In this document: in pieces, positions 1 through 7,940 of the stretch
Layout of the letters: the number at the start of each line of letters is the position of its first letter
How positions within the stretch are numbered: position 1 is the first letter of the stretch
Source of the DNA: Cellulosimicrobium marinum
Lineage (GTDB): Bacteria; Actinomycetota; Actinomycetes; Actinomycetales; Cellulomonadaceae
Assembly: GCF_020551945.1 (NCBI RefSeq)
Contig: NZ_JAJBZH010000003.1
Span: 435,387 to 487,452 of the forward strand
DNA length: 52,066 nt
Direction: 5' to 3'
Program-made: the position numbers and the translations under genes
Notes under the pieces: generated by a model
Databases searched by the model: none
Told to the model about the DNA's origin: nothing
What the model saw: the letters and a program-made list of their open reading frames with translations, nothing else

Positions 1-74
1 CCCCCCCCCCCCCCCCCCCCCACCCCGGCACCCCAGACCCCAAGAACCCCAGAACCCCAGAACCCCAGAACCCC
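1..74. repeat. Poly-C tract and AGAACCCC tandem repeat
   Basis: A run of 21 C residues (1-21) is followed by four perfect head-to-tail copies of the octamer AGAACCCC (43-74), with a 7-nt variant AGACCCC at 35-41. The tract ends ten bases before the putative -10 box of the first gene. Such simple repeats slip during replication, so length variation could alter spacing to upstream promoter elements. A contig-end sequencing artefact is an alternative for the C run, because it lies exactly at the window edge. Confidence 0.75.
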
Positions 75-96
75 GCACGGTGGCATGCTCGGGGGC

Positions 97-1059
97 GTGA
101 CCGTCTACGTCGACCCGCCCGCGTGGCCCGCGCACGGGACGCTCTTCAGCCATCTGGTGTCCGACACGTCGCTCGTGGAGCTGCACGCCCTCGCCGAGGT
201 GATCGGGCTGAGCCGCCGGGCGTTCGACCTCGACCACTACGACGTCGCGGCGGAGCGGTACGACGCCGCGGTCGCTGCGGGGGCGGTGCCGGTGGACGGG
301 CGTGAGCTGGCGCGTCGGCTGGGTGCGTCGGGGCTGCGGGTGCCGGGGCACGCTCGCCGTGCGGCGAAGGCCGGGGCGTTGCTGGCGCGGTGGGACGTGC
401 TGCTGCCGGGTGCGGGCGCGGTGGGGAGGGATCTCGTGCGGCGGTGGCACGAGCCGCACCGGGTGTATCACGGCCCGGAGCACCTGGTGCACGCGCTGGA
501 CTCGTTGGCGCTCCTGGAGGGGCGGCCGGGTGGTGTGCCCGACGCCGCGCGGCCGGCCCGGGCGGCGGGTCCGTCGGGGGTGGTGGGTCCGTCGGTGACG
601 CAGCTCGCGGTGTGGTTCCACGACGCCGTGCACGAGGGTGTGGCGGGCGGGGACGAGGAGCGGTCGGCCGCTCTGGCGACGACGGCGCTGGCGCCGTACC
701 TCCCGCCGGGTCCGGTGGCGGAGGTGGCGCGGCTGGTCCTTCTCACGACGCGGCACGACCCGGCCCCGGGCGACGTCGCGGGCGCGCTGGTGTGCGACGC
801 GGACCTCGCGATCCTCGCGGCGGCGCCGGACCGGTACGCGCGGTACGTGCGCCAGGTGCGCGCGGAGTACGCCCATGTCCCGGACGACGCGTTCCGGGCG
901 GGGCGGGCCGCGGTCCTGAGCGGGCTGCTGGGCGCGGGTCCGCTGTTCCGGTCGCCGTCGGCGGCGGAGCGGTGGGAGGTGACCGCCCGGGCGAACGTGG
1001 AGGGCGAGCTCGCGGCGCTGGCCGCGGACGCGGCGGGCGGTAGTGGCGCGCGCCGCTAG
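97..1059 (+). CDS. DUF4031 / HD-superfamily fusion protein
   Basis: About 320 aa. Residues 1-90 match the DUF4031 family, starting TVYVDPPAWPAHG and continuing with a conserved SHLVSD segment. Residues about 115-310 look like the predicted metal-dependent HD phosphohydrolase family (COG4339 type): a WHEPHRVYHGPEH histidine cluster, then WFHDAVHEG carrying the HD pair, then CDADLAIL with a likely distal metal-binding Asp. The substrate is unknown. I chose GTG 97 over the ATG at 85 because family members begin at this point and because CATGCT (84-89) lies 7 nt upstream, the leaderless spacing seen across this window. The TAG stop lies inside the -10 box of the next gene. The domain calls rest on motif recognition only. 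Confidence 0.8.
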   Translation: MTVYVDPPAWPAHGTLFSHLVSDTSLVELHALAEVIGLSRRAFDLDHYDVAAERYDAAVAAGAVPVDGRELARRLGASGLRVPGHARRAAKAGALLARWDVLLPGAGAVGRDLVRRWHEPHRVYHGPEHLVHALDSLALLEGRPGGVPDAARPARAAGPSGVVGPSVTQLAVWFHDAVHEGVAGGDEERSAALATTALAPYLPPGPVAEVARLVLLTTRHDPAPGDVAGALVCDADLAILAAAPDRYARYVRQVRAEYAHVPDDAFRAGRAAVLSGLLGAGPLFRSPSAAERWEVTARANVEGELAALAADAAGGSGARR

Positions 1060-1062
1060 GGT
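1057..1062 (+). promoter_or_regulatory. -10 box TAGGGT for the SanA-like gene
   Basis: TAGGGT ends 6 nt before GTG 1069 and no Shine-Dalgarno sequence is visible, so transcription probably starts at or next to the start codon. Its first three bases are the TAG stop of the upstream gene. Confidence 0.5.
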
Positions 1063-1068
1063 CGCACC

Positions 1069-1713
1069 GTGACCGAGCCGCCCGTTCCTGCGTCCCGACC
1101 CGATCGTGTCCGTGGGGCGCGCACCCGTCCGCGCCGGAGGACCGTGGTGCTCGGCGCCGCCGGGCTCGCGGTGGTGGCGCTCGCCCCGTTCCTCGTGGTG
1201 CAGGGGGTGGGTCGGGCACACGTGACGTCGCCCGCGGACGCGCCGCCGAGCGACGCCGTGGTGGTGCTGGGGGCGGGGCTGCGGCCGGACGGCACGCCGT
1301 CGACGTACCTGCGTCGGCGGCTGGACGCGGCGGCGGACCTGCACGCACGCGGGGTGGCGCCGGTGGTGCTGGTCAGCGGGGACGCGCACGACGACTACGA
1401 CGAGCCGGGGGCGATGCGGGCGTGGCTCCTCGACCGGGGGGTGCCCGACGCCGCGATCCTCCTCGACCGGGAGGGGTTCGACACGCATGCGACGTGCACG
1501 CGTGCGGTGACGGAGTTCGGGGTGGGGACGGCGGTGGTGGTCACGCAGGACTACCACCTGCCGCGGGCCCTGTTCTCGTGCCGTGTCGCGGGGCTGGACG
1601 CCACCGGGGTGGGGGTGAGCGCGGCGAGCGTGGAGCCGGCGAAGGCGGTGCTGTACCGGTTCCGTGAGGTCCCGGCGGCGGTCAAGGCCCTGGTCGACGC
1701 GGTCGTGCGCTGA
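1069..1713 (+). CDS. SanA/ElyC/YdcF-like DUF218 membrane protein
   Basis: 214 aa. A basic N-terminus is followed by one hydrophobic segment (about residues 24-45), then a DUF218 domain: VVLGAGLRPDGTPSTYLRRR, a central VLVSGD segment, and VVVTQDYHLPRALFSC near the end. SanA-type proteins are inner-membrane proteins linked to envelope barrier function; the exact chemistry is not established. GTG start directly behind TAGGGT, probably leaderless, in the same direction as the DUF4031-HD gene and 9 nt after it. Confidence 0.8.
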   Translation: MTEPPVPASRPDRVRGARTRPRRRTVVLGAAGLAVVALAPFLVVQGVGRAHVTSPADAPPSDAVVVLGAGLRPDGTPSTYLRRRLDAAADLHARGVAPVVLVSGDAHDDYDEPGAMRAWLLDRGVPDAAILLDREGFDTHATCTRAVTEFGVGTAVVVTQDYHLPRALFSCRVAGLDATGVGVSAASVEPAKAVLYRFREVPAAVKALVDAVVR

Positions 1714-1728
1714 GCGGACCGGCTCTCG

Positions 1729-3381
1729 TCAGGGCAGGCGCAGGCGCCGCATGACGTCGAGGGCGGCGGTGAGGACCGTGCTGGGGAGGTCGCCGCCGAG
1801 CTCGTAGAGCCGGTCGAGGCCGAGGCCCTGGTGGGCGCCCCGCTGCACGGCGATCGTCTGGACCTCGGTGAGCGCCTCGATCCCTTCGCGGCCGTGGCGC
1901 CGGCCGAGGCCGGACGCCTTGAAGCCCCCCATGGGCGCGCCGACCGACCCGTAGGCGGCGGAGTACCCGTCGTTGACGTTGACGGTTCCCGCCTCGACGC
2001 GCGCGGCGATGCGACGACCCCGGGCGACGTCGCGGGTCCACACGCTCGCGTTGAGGCCGTACTCGGTGTCGTTCATGACGCGCACGGCGTCGTCGTCGCT
2101 CGCGACGCGCACGACGGACACGACGGGGCCGAAGGTCTCCTCGCGCGCGCACAGCGCGTCGTGGGGGACGTCGTCGAGCACCGTGGGGGCGTAGAACAGG
2201 GGGCCGATGTCGGCGCGGTGCACGCCGCCGGCGAGGACGCGTGCTCCGTGGGACAGCGCGTCGTCGACGTGGGCGACGACGCGGTCGAGCTGGGCCTGGG
2301 AGGTGAGGGAACCCATGTCGGCGGAGTAGTCGAGGCCGGCGCCGAGGCGCATGCCGCGCACGAGGGGGACGAACTCGTCGAGGAACGCGTCGGCCACCGA
2401 CTCGTGCAGCACGAGGCGCTCGATGGAGACGCAGAGCTGCCCGGAGCTGCCGAAACAGGCTCGGACGGCGGCCTTCGCGGCGACGCGCACGTCGGCGTCG
2501 GCCGCGACATACAGGGGGTTCTTGCCGCCGAGCTCGAGCGTCGCGCCGATGAGCCGTTCGCCGGCGCGGGCGGCGACCTTCCGGCCGGTGGCGGTCGAGC
2601 CCGTGAACGCGATGTGGTCGACGTGGTCCGTGAGCGCCGCACCGATGTCCCCGCCGCCGGCGACGACGAGGAAGAGGTCGGAGGGCAGCCCGGCGCGCTC
2701 GAGCAGCTCGGCTCCCCAGAGCGCGGTGAGCGTGGTCTGCGGGTCGGGCTTGAGCACGACGCCGTTGCCGGCGAGCAGGGCGGGGACTGCTTCGGCGAAG
2801 GCGAGCGAGAGCGGGTAGTTCCACGGGGCGATCACGCCGACGACCCCGACCGGGCGGCGGTGCACCCGGGTGCCGGTGAGCAGCGGGAGCATGCCCGGCA
2901 CGCGACGGTCCGCGAGGTAGCGGGGCCCGCGCACGCCGTAGTGGCGGGTGAGGATCGCGAGGTCGGCCGCCTCCTCGAAGGCGCTGCGGCGCGACTTGCC
3001 CGACTCCATCTGCACGAGGTCCAGCCCGTCGGACTGCTCGGCGAGGACGAGCGCGCCGAAGCGCTGCAGGACTCGGGCCCGCTCGGTGACCGGGACGCGG
3101 GACCAGGCGCGCTGGGCCGCGCGCGACCGCTCGACGGCGTGCGCGACGTCGTCCGGCGACGACGTGGGGAACGAGGCGAGGGGCGCGCCCGTGAACGGCA
3201 GGACGGACCGGTGCGTGCCGGACGCCGCGCTCGTCACGAGGCGGCCGACGAGGGGGGCGACGACGTCGGGCTCCAGCACGTACGTCGCGGCGGGGTTCTC
3301 GGGGTCGAGGAGGCCGTCGAGCACGGCGTCGTCGTGGGGACCGGGCACGGGGTTCGAGGCGCCGCCCGAGGAGCTCGTCAT
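1729..3381 (-). CDS. gabD2: Succinic semialdehyde dehydrogenase
   Basis: 550 aa aldehyde dehydrogenase resembling mycobacterial GabD2. It oxidises succinic semialdehyde to succinate with NAD(P)+, joining GABA or 2-oxoglutarate breakdown to the TCA cycle. Visible motifs: APWNYP (Asn188, oxyanion hole), LKPD (Lys211, cofactor), LELGGKNP (Glu283, general base) and GSSGQLCVS (Cys317, nucleophile), followed by ETFGPVVS. The N-terminal extension of about 45 residues is longer than the usual family start. ATG 3381 has TAGCCT 6 nt upstream and no Shine-Dalgarno, so it may be transcribed separately from the acetyltransferase just ahead. Substrate preference is inferred from similarity. Confidence 0.85.
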   Translation of the reverse strand: MTSSSGGASNPVPGPHDDAVLDGLLDPENPAATYVLEPDVVAPLVGRLVTSAASGTHRSVLPFTGAPLASFPTSSPDDVAHAVERSRAAQRAWSRVPVTERARVLQRFGALVLAEQSDGLDLVQMESGKSRRSAFEEAADLAILTRHYGVRGPRYLADRRVPGMLPLLTGTRVHRRPVGVVGVIAPWNYPLSLAFAEAVPALLAGNGVVLKPDPQTTLTALWGAELLERAGLPSDLFLVVAGGGDIGAALTDHVDHIAFTGSTATGRKVAARAGERLIGATLELGGKNPLYVAADADVRVAAKAAVRACFGSSGQLCVSIERLVLHESVADAFLDEFVPLVRGMRLGAGLDYSADMGSLTSQAQLDRVVAHVDDALSHGARVLAGGVHRADIGPLFYAPTVLDDVPHDALCAREETFGPVVSVVRVASDDDAVRVMNDTEYGLNASVWTRDVARGRRIAARVEAGTVNVNDGYSAAYGSVGAPMGGFKASGLGRRHGREGIEALTEVQTIAVQRGAHQGLGLDRLYELGGDLPSTVLTAALDVMRRLRLP

Positions 3382-3387
3382 GGTGAC

Positions 3388-3393
3388 AGGCTA
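3388..3393 (-). promoter_or_regulatory. -10 box TAGCCT for gabD2
   Basis: On the minus strand TAGCCT ends 6 nt before ATG 3381. Its first three bases are the TAG stop codon of the upstream acetyltransferase gene, so one trinucleotide serves both purposes. This is the second such overlap in the window. Confidence 0.5.
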
Positions 3394-4437
3394 CGTCGTC
3401 GTGCTGACACGACGCTCCCGCGTCGTCGCCGGGTCCGCCTCCCGGTCGTCGTCCCGGTCGGCCTCCCAGGTGGTGAGGACCGGCCGGAACCCGTGGCGTG
3501 CCCAGAACGGCGCGGACAGCGGGTTGAGCACCCCGTGGTGCAGCAGCACGGCGGTGGCGGGTCCGTGGGCGGCGTGCAGGCGTGCGAGCGCGGCGTCGAG
3601 CAGTGCGCCGCCCGTGCCCGCGCCGCGTGCGGTCCGCCGCACGTGCAGGAGCACGAGGTACGCGACGGGCGTGGTCGTCACGGTCCCGGCCACCCAGCCG
3701 GACCGGTCGGGCGGTTCGACCGCCACGACCCCCTGCACCTGGCCGTCCGGCCCCGCCGCGACGAGCACGACGGACCCCGGACGGGCGACGGCGGCGGCGA
3801 CCTGAGGCGCGACGGCCTTCCGGGCGGCCGGGCGCGAGCGCGCGGCCCCGACGAGCGCGTCGTAGGCGAGCTCGGCGACCTGGTGCTCGACGATCGCCTC
3901 GACGTCGGCCGCCGTCGCGTCGCGGACCACCACCTCGGGGGCGACGCGCGGCACGGTGCCCCCGGGTGCGCCGCGCCGGAGGGCGAGGTGGACGGTCGGG
4001 CGCAGTCCGGCCGCGAGGAGCGCGGGGACGGCCTCGACGTCGCGGCTGGGCCACGTCACGCTGAGCGCCTCGTCCGGCTCCCCCGTCGGCCCGCCCGCGC
4101 CGGTGCCCTGGGTCGCGACCTGCGCGGACCACGTCCCGAGCAGGGCTCGCAGGGCCCCGGCGACGTCCGGCCCCGACGCGCGCGCCCGCAGCCGGTGCTC
4201 GCGCAGGGCCCGCGACGCGGCGAGGGGCGACGTGGCGCTCACGTCCGTGGACGACGCCTCGCCGACGGCGCACGAGCCGTCGGCGAGCCGGGCGACGAGC
4301 AGCCCGCCCGTCCCCGCCCCCGGGCCGAGCAGGTCGGGGACCACGGCCACCGGGTCCGCGTCGCGGACCCGCGCGCGGTGGCCCGCCTCCACCGCCGCCA
4401 CCTCCTCGGGCGACGGCGCCACGCCGGGCCCGGTCAC
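3391..4437 (-). CDS. GNAT family N-acetyltransferase, 348 aa
   Basis: The C-terminal half is a GNAT fold: VVRDATAADVEAIVEHQ begins it, and VLLHVRRTARGAGTGGALL carries the acetyl-CoA pyrophosphate loop (R-x-x-G-x-G-G type). The later segment ending in FWARHGFRPV is the usual beta6-beta7 end. The N-terminal 170 residues are a separate, poorly recognised region rich in Ala/Gly. Acceptor substrate unknown. It lies between the YpeA-like acetyltransferase (10 nt upstream) and gabD2 (9 nt downstream) on the same strand, so co-transcription with guaB3 is plausible. Confidence 0.8.
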   Translation of the reverse strand: MTGPGVAPSPEEVAAVEAGHRARVRDADPVAVVPDLLGPGAGTGGLLVARLADGSCAVGEASSTDVSATSPLAASRALREHRLRARASGPDVAGALRALLGTWSAQVATQGTGAGGPTGEPDEALSVTWPSRDVEAVPALLAAGLRPTVHLALRRGAPGGTVPRVAPEVVVRDATAADVEAIVEHQVAELAYDALVGAARSRPAARKAVAPQVAAAVARPGSVVLVAAGPDGQVQGVVAVEPPDRSGWVAGTVTTTPVAYLVLLHVRRTARGAGTGGALLDAALARLHAAHGPATAVLLHHGVLNPLSAPFWARHGFRPVLTTWEADRDDDREADPATTRERRVSTTT

Positions 4438-4447
4438 GGCGTCGTGC

Positions 4448-4951
4448 TCACGCGTCGTCGAGCCGGCGCCCGAGGACCGTGCACTCCTGGTCGCTGTAGC
4501 CGAGGGTGCGGTAGAAGCCCTGGACCGCGTCGTTCGTGGTGCGGACCATGAGGCGGACGGCGCGCGCCCCCGCGGCCGCGAGCCACGCCTCCGCCGCGAC
4601 GACCATCGCGCGACCGTGACCGCTGCCCTGCACGCGCGGGTCCACCGCGAGGTAGTACAGCCAGCCGCGGTGCCCGTCGACGCCGACCATCACCGACGCC
4701 ACCACCTCGCCGGGGCGAGGTGCGCCGTCGGGCGCGGGGGCGGCGTCGGGCACGCCGGGGTCCGACGCCGCGACCCGGCCGACGAGGACGGTCGACGTCT
4801 CCCCCAGGCGTGCGTCCGCGACGTCGCGGTACGGGTCGTTCCACGGCCGTGTCAGCCCGCACGCGCGCCACAGGGCGACGACCGCCTCGACGTCGCCGTC
4901 CGCGACGTCCGCGATCTCCAGAGGTGCGGGCCGCGCGGCCGACGCCGTCAT
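4448..4951 (-). CDS. YpeA-like GNAT acetyltransferase
   Basis: 167 aa. It closely follows the YpeA pattern: an LWRACGLTRPWNDPYRD stretch near residue 30, then GVDGHRGWLYYLAVDPRVQG leading into SGHGRAMV, the acetyl-CoA loop, and FYRTLGY at the end. The natural acceptor of YpeA is not well defined. The ATG overlaps the guaB3 stop in the tetranucleotide ATGA (4948-4951), indicating translational coupling. A much longer reading frame running upstream to about 6829 is not coding; the overlap and family length fix the start here. The middle contains a Pro/Ala/Gly-rich insertion (about residues 58-80) not usual in YpeA. Confidence 0.88.
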   Translation of the reverse strand: MTASAARPAPLEIADVADGDVEAVVALWRACGLTRPWNDPYRDVADARLGETSTVLVGRVAASDPGVPDAAPAPDGAPRPGEVVASVMVGVDGHRGWLYYLAVDPRVQGSGHGRAMVVAAEAWLAAAGARAVRLMVRTTNDAVQGFYRTLGYSDQECTVLGRRLDDA

Positions 4952-6072
4952 CGCGGCTGGTAGGGCGAGACGACGACCTCGACCCGCTGGAACTCCTTGA
5001 GGTCCGAGTAGCCCGTGGTCGCCATGGCGCGACGCAGTGCGCCCACGATGTTGAGCGTGCCGTCGGCCTGGCGGCCCGGCCCGAAGAGGACCTCCTCCAG
5101 CGTGCCCGCGGTGCCGACGTGCACGCGCTCGCCGCGCGGGAGCTGCGGGTGGTGCGCCTCGGGACCCCAGTGCCAGCCCTGGCCGGGCGCCTCCTCGGCG
5201 CGCGCGAGCGCCGCACCGATCATCACCGCGTCGGCACCGCACGCGACCGCCTTGACGAGGTCGCCCGAGCGGCCGACACCGCCGTCGGCGATGACGTGGA
5301 CGTACCGGCCGCCCGACTCGTCGAGGTAGTCGCGACGGGCCGCCGCGACGTCGGCCACCGCGCTCGCCATCGGCGCGTGGATGCCGAGGGAGACGCGCGT
5401 CGTGTGCGCCGCTCCCCCGCCGAAGCCGACGAGCACGCCCGCCGCGCCCGTGCGCATGAGGTGCAGCGCGGCGGTGTACGTCGACGCGCCCCCGACGACC
5501 ACGGGGACGTCGAGCTCGTAGATGAACCGCTTGAGGTTGAGCGGCTCCGCGACGCCGGAGACGTGCTCGGCGGAGACGGTCGTGCCGCGGATGACGAAGA
5601 GGTCGACCCCGGCGTCGACGACGCTCTGGTAGTGCTCCTGGGTGCGCTGCGGCGACAGCGCGCCGGCGACCGTCACGCCCGCCGCGCGGATCTCCTTGAG
5701 ACGCTGGGTGATGAGCTCGGGCTTGATCGGCTCGGCGTAGATCTCCTGCATGCGGCGCGTCGCCGCGGCCGGGTCGAGCGTCGCGATCTCCGCGAGCAGC
5801 GGCTCGGGCGACTCGTACCGCGTCCACAGGCCCTCGAGGTCGAGGACGCCGAGGCCGCCGTGGTTGCCGAGCGCGACCGCCGTGGCGGGGCTCATCACGG
5901 AGTCCATCGGGGCCGCGACGATCGGCAGGTCGAAGTGGTAGGCGTCGATCTGCCAGGAGACCGAGACCTCCTCCGGGTCCCGCGTGCGCCGCGACGGGAC
6001 GACCGCGACGTCGTCGAAGGAGAACGCGCGCCGACCGCGCTTGCCACGTCCGATCTCGATCTCGTTGCTCAC
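4948..6072 (-). CDS. guaB3: GuaB3 family IMP dehydrogenase-related protein
   Basis: 374 aa TIM-barrel protein of the IMPDH/GMPR superfamily without CBS domains. It starts with IGRGKRGRRAFSFDDVAVVP, typical of GuaB3. The loop that carries the catalytic Cys in true IMPDH (GPGSICTTR in GuaB of this window) reads GFGGGAAHTTR here, with His223 at the Cys position. Loss of this Cys is, as I recall, usual in actinobacterial GuaB3, so IMPDH activity is unlikely. A GMP reductase-like role has been reported for cyanobacterial GuaB3 but cannot be assumed here. GTG start with TAGGCT 6 nt upstream, leaderless type. It heads the leftward set with two acetyltransferases and gabD2. Confidence 0.92.
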   Translation of the reverse strand: MSNEIEIGRGKRGRRAFSFDDVAVVPSRRTRDPEEVSVSWQIDAYHFDLPIVAAPMDSVMSPATAVALGNHGGLGVLDLEGLWTRYESPEPLLAEIATLDPAAATRRMQEIYAEPIKPELITQRLKEIRAAGVTVAGALSPQRTQEHYQSVVDAGVDLFVIRGTTVSAEHVSGVAEPLNLKRFIYELDVPVVVGGASTYTAALHLMRTGAAGVLVGFGGGAAHTTRVSLGIHAPMASAVADVAAARRDYLDESGGRYVHVIADGGVGRSGDLVKAVACGADAVMIGAALARAEEAPGQGWHWGPEAHHPQLPRGERVHVGTAGTLEEVLFGPGRQADGTLNIVGALRRAMATTGYSDLKEFQRVEVVVSPYQPR

Positions 6073-6217
6073 CGGTCCAGCCTACCGGCGGGCCGGGGCA
6101 GCGCGTCGGCCCGTCCGGGCACGCCGCGGCGCCCGGGTGTGGGTGGCCGCTGGGAGGGTGACGCCCAGGCGCGACGGCAGCGCCGGCCCGGCACGACGGC
6201 AGCACGGAGGAGCGACG

Positions 6218-6913
6218 ATGACCTGGACGGCGGGCCCGCTCGTGGCGTTCGACACGGAGACCACGGGGCTCGACGTCGACGTCGACCGCGTCGTCACGGC
6301 CGCCGTCGTGGTCCGCGGCCACCGGGGCACGACGACGCGCACCTGGCTCCTCGACCCGGGCGTGGGCATCCCGCCGGAGGCCGCCGCGATCCACGGCATC
6401 TCGACCGCGCACGCCGCCGCGCACGGCACGGCGCCCCGGGTCGCCCTGGACGAGGTCGCCGGCCTGCTCGTCGCGCACCAGCGTGCCGGCACCCCGCTGG
6501 TGGCGTACAACGCGGCGTTCGACCTCATGCTGCTCGAGGTCGAGCTGGCCCGCCACGGCCTGCCCACCCTGCACGAACGCCTCGGCCGACCCGTGCGCCC
6601 GGTGCTCGACCCGCTCGTCCTCGACCGCGCCGCCGACGGGTCGCGCGAGGGCAAGCGCCGCCTCGCCGACCTGTGCGTGCACTACGGCGTCCCCGTGCCC
6701 GCGGGGCTGCACACGGCCGAGGTCGACGCCCGCACGACGCTCGACCTCCTGGACGGCCTCGTCCGGGCCCACCCCGACCTCGCCGCCGCGAGCGCCGACG
6801 CGCTGCACGACCACCAGGTGGGCTCGCACCGGCGCTGGGTCGACGAGCTCGCCGAGCGACCCCGCGAGCAGCCGTACGTCGGCGCGGGCGCCGACGGGCG
6901 GTGGCCGGTCTGA
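6218..6913 (+). CDS. DEDDh 3'-5' exonuclease
   Basis: 231 aa RNase T/DnaQ-like exonuclease. Motif I is VAFDTETTGLD (Asp12, Glu14), motif II is LVAYNAAFDLMLLE, and motif III is LHTAEVDARTTLDLL with the His and Asp of the DEDDh class. IHGIS between motifs I and II is typical of DnaQ-like proteins. It is a stand-alone exonuclease domain, so it may act as a proofreading or repair nuclease; the exact partner is unknown. The start is fixed by a strong GGAGG at 6206-6210, 7 nt before ATG 6218. It is divergent from guaB3 and convergent with the Rid-family gene. Confidence 0.9.
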   Translation: MTWTAGPLVAFDTETTGLDVDVDRVVTAAVVVRGHRGTTTRTWLLDPGVGIPPEAAAIHGISTAHAAAHGTAPRVALDEVAGLLVAHQRAGTPLVAYNAAFDLMLLEVELARHGLPTLHERLGRPVRPVLDPLVLDRAADGSREGKRRLADLCVHYGVPVPAGLHTAEVDARTTLDLLDGLVRAHPDLAAASADALHDHQVGSHRRWVDELAERPREQPYVGAGADGRWPV

Positions 6914-6961
6914 CCGCGACCCTCTCGGCCGGGAGACCGCACCCGTCGGCGACCGCGAGGC

Positions 6962-7600
6962 TCACTTCGGGTAGACGGCGTCCACCTCGACCTCCACGAG
7001 CCAGCCGTTCACCGGAAGGTTCTCGATCTCGAGGGCGAACCGCGACGGCCGCGCCGGGTTCACGACCATCGGTGCGGTCGTCGTCGAGCCGAGCTGGACG
7101 TCCAGGGTGGCGCCGGTCGTGAGGTTCGTGTTCGCGAAGAACTGCCGGTACGCGCGGTTCCACCCGGCGAAGTCCATCTTCTCCTCGCCCGCCGGGTTCT
7201 GGAGGAACACCCGCATCGACACGACGTCGTCGTACGAGAGCCCTGCCCTCTCCAGGTTCTCCCCGATCCGCATGAGCACGTTGATGCCCTGTGCCTCGGT
7301 GAGGGTCACGCCTGCCGGGAGGACCCCGCCCGGGAACACGTCGGTCGGGATGTAGCGCTGCTCCGCGCTGACCCCCGGCCCCGAGTTGAGCGCCGCGGGC
7401 CCCAGGCCGGACGACTTGTACCAGCCCACGTTCTTGCCGAACGCGACGCCGTCCGCGATCGAGGGCGTGCTGCCGGTGACGAAGGAGTACGACTCGGTGG
7501 GCTTTGGTTCGAACAGGCGGCCGGCCGCGACGGCCGTCCCCGGAACCGCGACGGCAGCGGTGAGGACGACGGCGACGGCGACCTTCGTGCGGTTCTTCAT
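6962..7600 (-). CDS. Exported Rid-family (YjgF/YER057c/UK114) protein
   Basis: 212 aa. Residues 1-26 form a Sec-type signal peptide: basic MKNRTK, hydrophobic VAVAVVLTAAVAVPG, likely cleavage after TAVAA. The rest carries Rid features: GINVLMRIGENLERAGLSYD followed by VVSMRVFLQNP, then the NPARPSRFALEIENLP segment, which corresponds to the Rid region holding the catalytic Arg in RidA. Rid enzymes hydrolyse reactive enamine/imine intermediates to keto products and are normally cytosolic. Here the gene faces a Tat-exported amine oxidase across a 340-bp shared region, so it may deal with imines made outside the membrane. ATG is preceded by AGGAGG at suitable spacing. Whether this paralogue keeps imine hydrolase activity is unproven. 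Confidence 0.85.
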   Translation of the reverse strand: MKNRTKVAVAVVLTAAVAVPGTAVAAGRLFEPKPTESYSFVTGSTPSIADGVAFGKNVGWYKSSGLGPAALNSGPGVSAEQRYIPTDVFPGGVLPAGVTLTEAQGINVLMRIGENLERAGLSYDDVVSMRVFLQNPAGEEKMDFAGWNRAYRQFFANTNLTTGATLDVQLGSTTTAPMVVNPARPSRFALEIENLPVNGWLVEVEVDAVYPK

Positions 7601-7940
7601 GACGCCTCCTGGCGAGATGCTCGGGCGCCTCGTGGCGCCGGGACGGGTGGCCCGACCGTGGTAGCCGGCCCGCAGCGGCGACGCTAACGACGGGTCGTTT
7701 CGCCGGTGTGAAGGGGGTGTATCGGCGAGAGACGAGGTTCACGAGGGTCGTCCGGTCCCGGCGGGATGCACGGAAACATGACGTTTACGACAACCGACAA
7801 GCCGTGACAGCGCTGAAACGTCGCGGACCCGTGGCTGCGACCGATCGTCCTTAGCGTCGGTGGCGGTGCTGACGGCGGCGCCGGCGTCGAAGGACCGGGA
7901 CGGCCGCCCGTCAGGCCTTTCACGACGAAGGGTCCGACAC
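7601..7940. other. 340-bp divergent regulatory region, no gene
   Basis: No credible ORF here. It must hold both promoters for the exported Rid-family and amine oxidase genes. It contains the palindrome AACGACGGGTCGTT (7686-7699) and a 7-bp inverted pair GACGTTT (7780-7786) / AAACGTC (7816-7822), both possible operator sites. Confidence 0.5.
7686..7699. promoter_or_regulatory. Candidate operator palindrome
   Basis: AACGAC-GG-GTCGTT, 6-bp perfect arms around a 2-bp centre, located 86 bp upstream of the Rid-family start. Transcription-factor assignment is not possible from the sequence. Confidence 0.3.

Noticed and set aside
1682-4273. 863-codon antisense frame over gabD2 and the acetyltransferase
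   Set aside because: Arg/Pro-rich translation with no motif; a GC-rich shadow of real genes on the same strand in another frame.
1831-4551. 906-codon plus-strand frame
   Set aside because: His/Arg/Glu-rich shadow of minus-strand genes; no family resemblance.
4448-6829. 793-codon frame ending in the YpeA-like gene
   Set aside because: Only its last 167 codons are conserved; the ATGA overlap with guaB3 fixes the true start at 4951.
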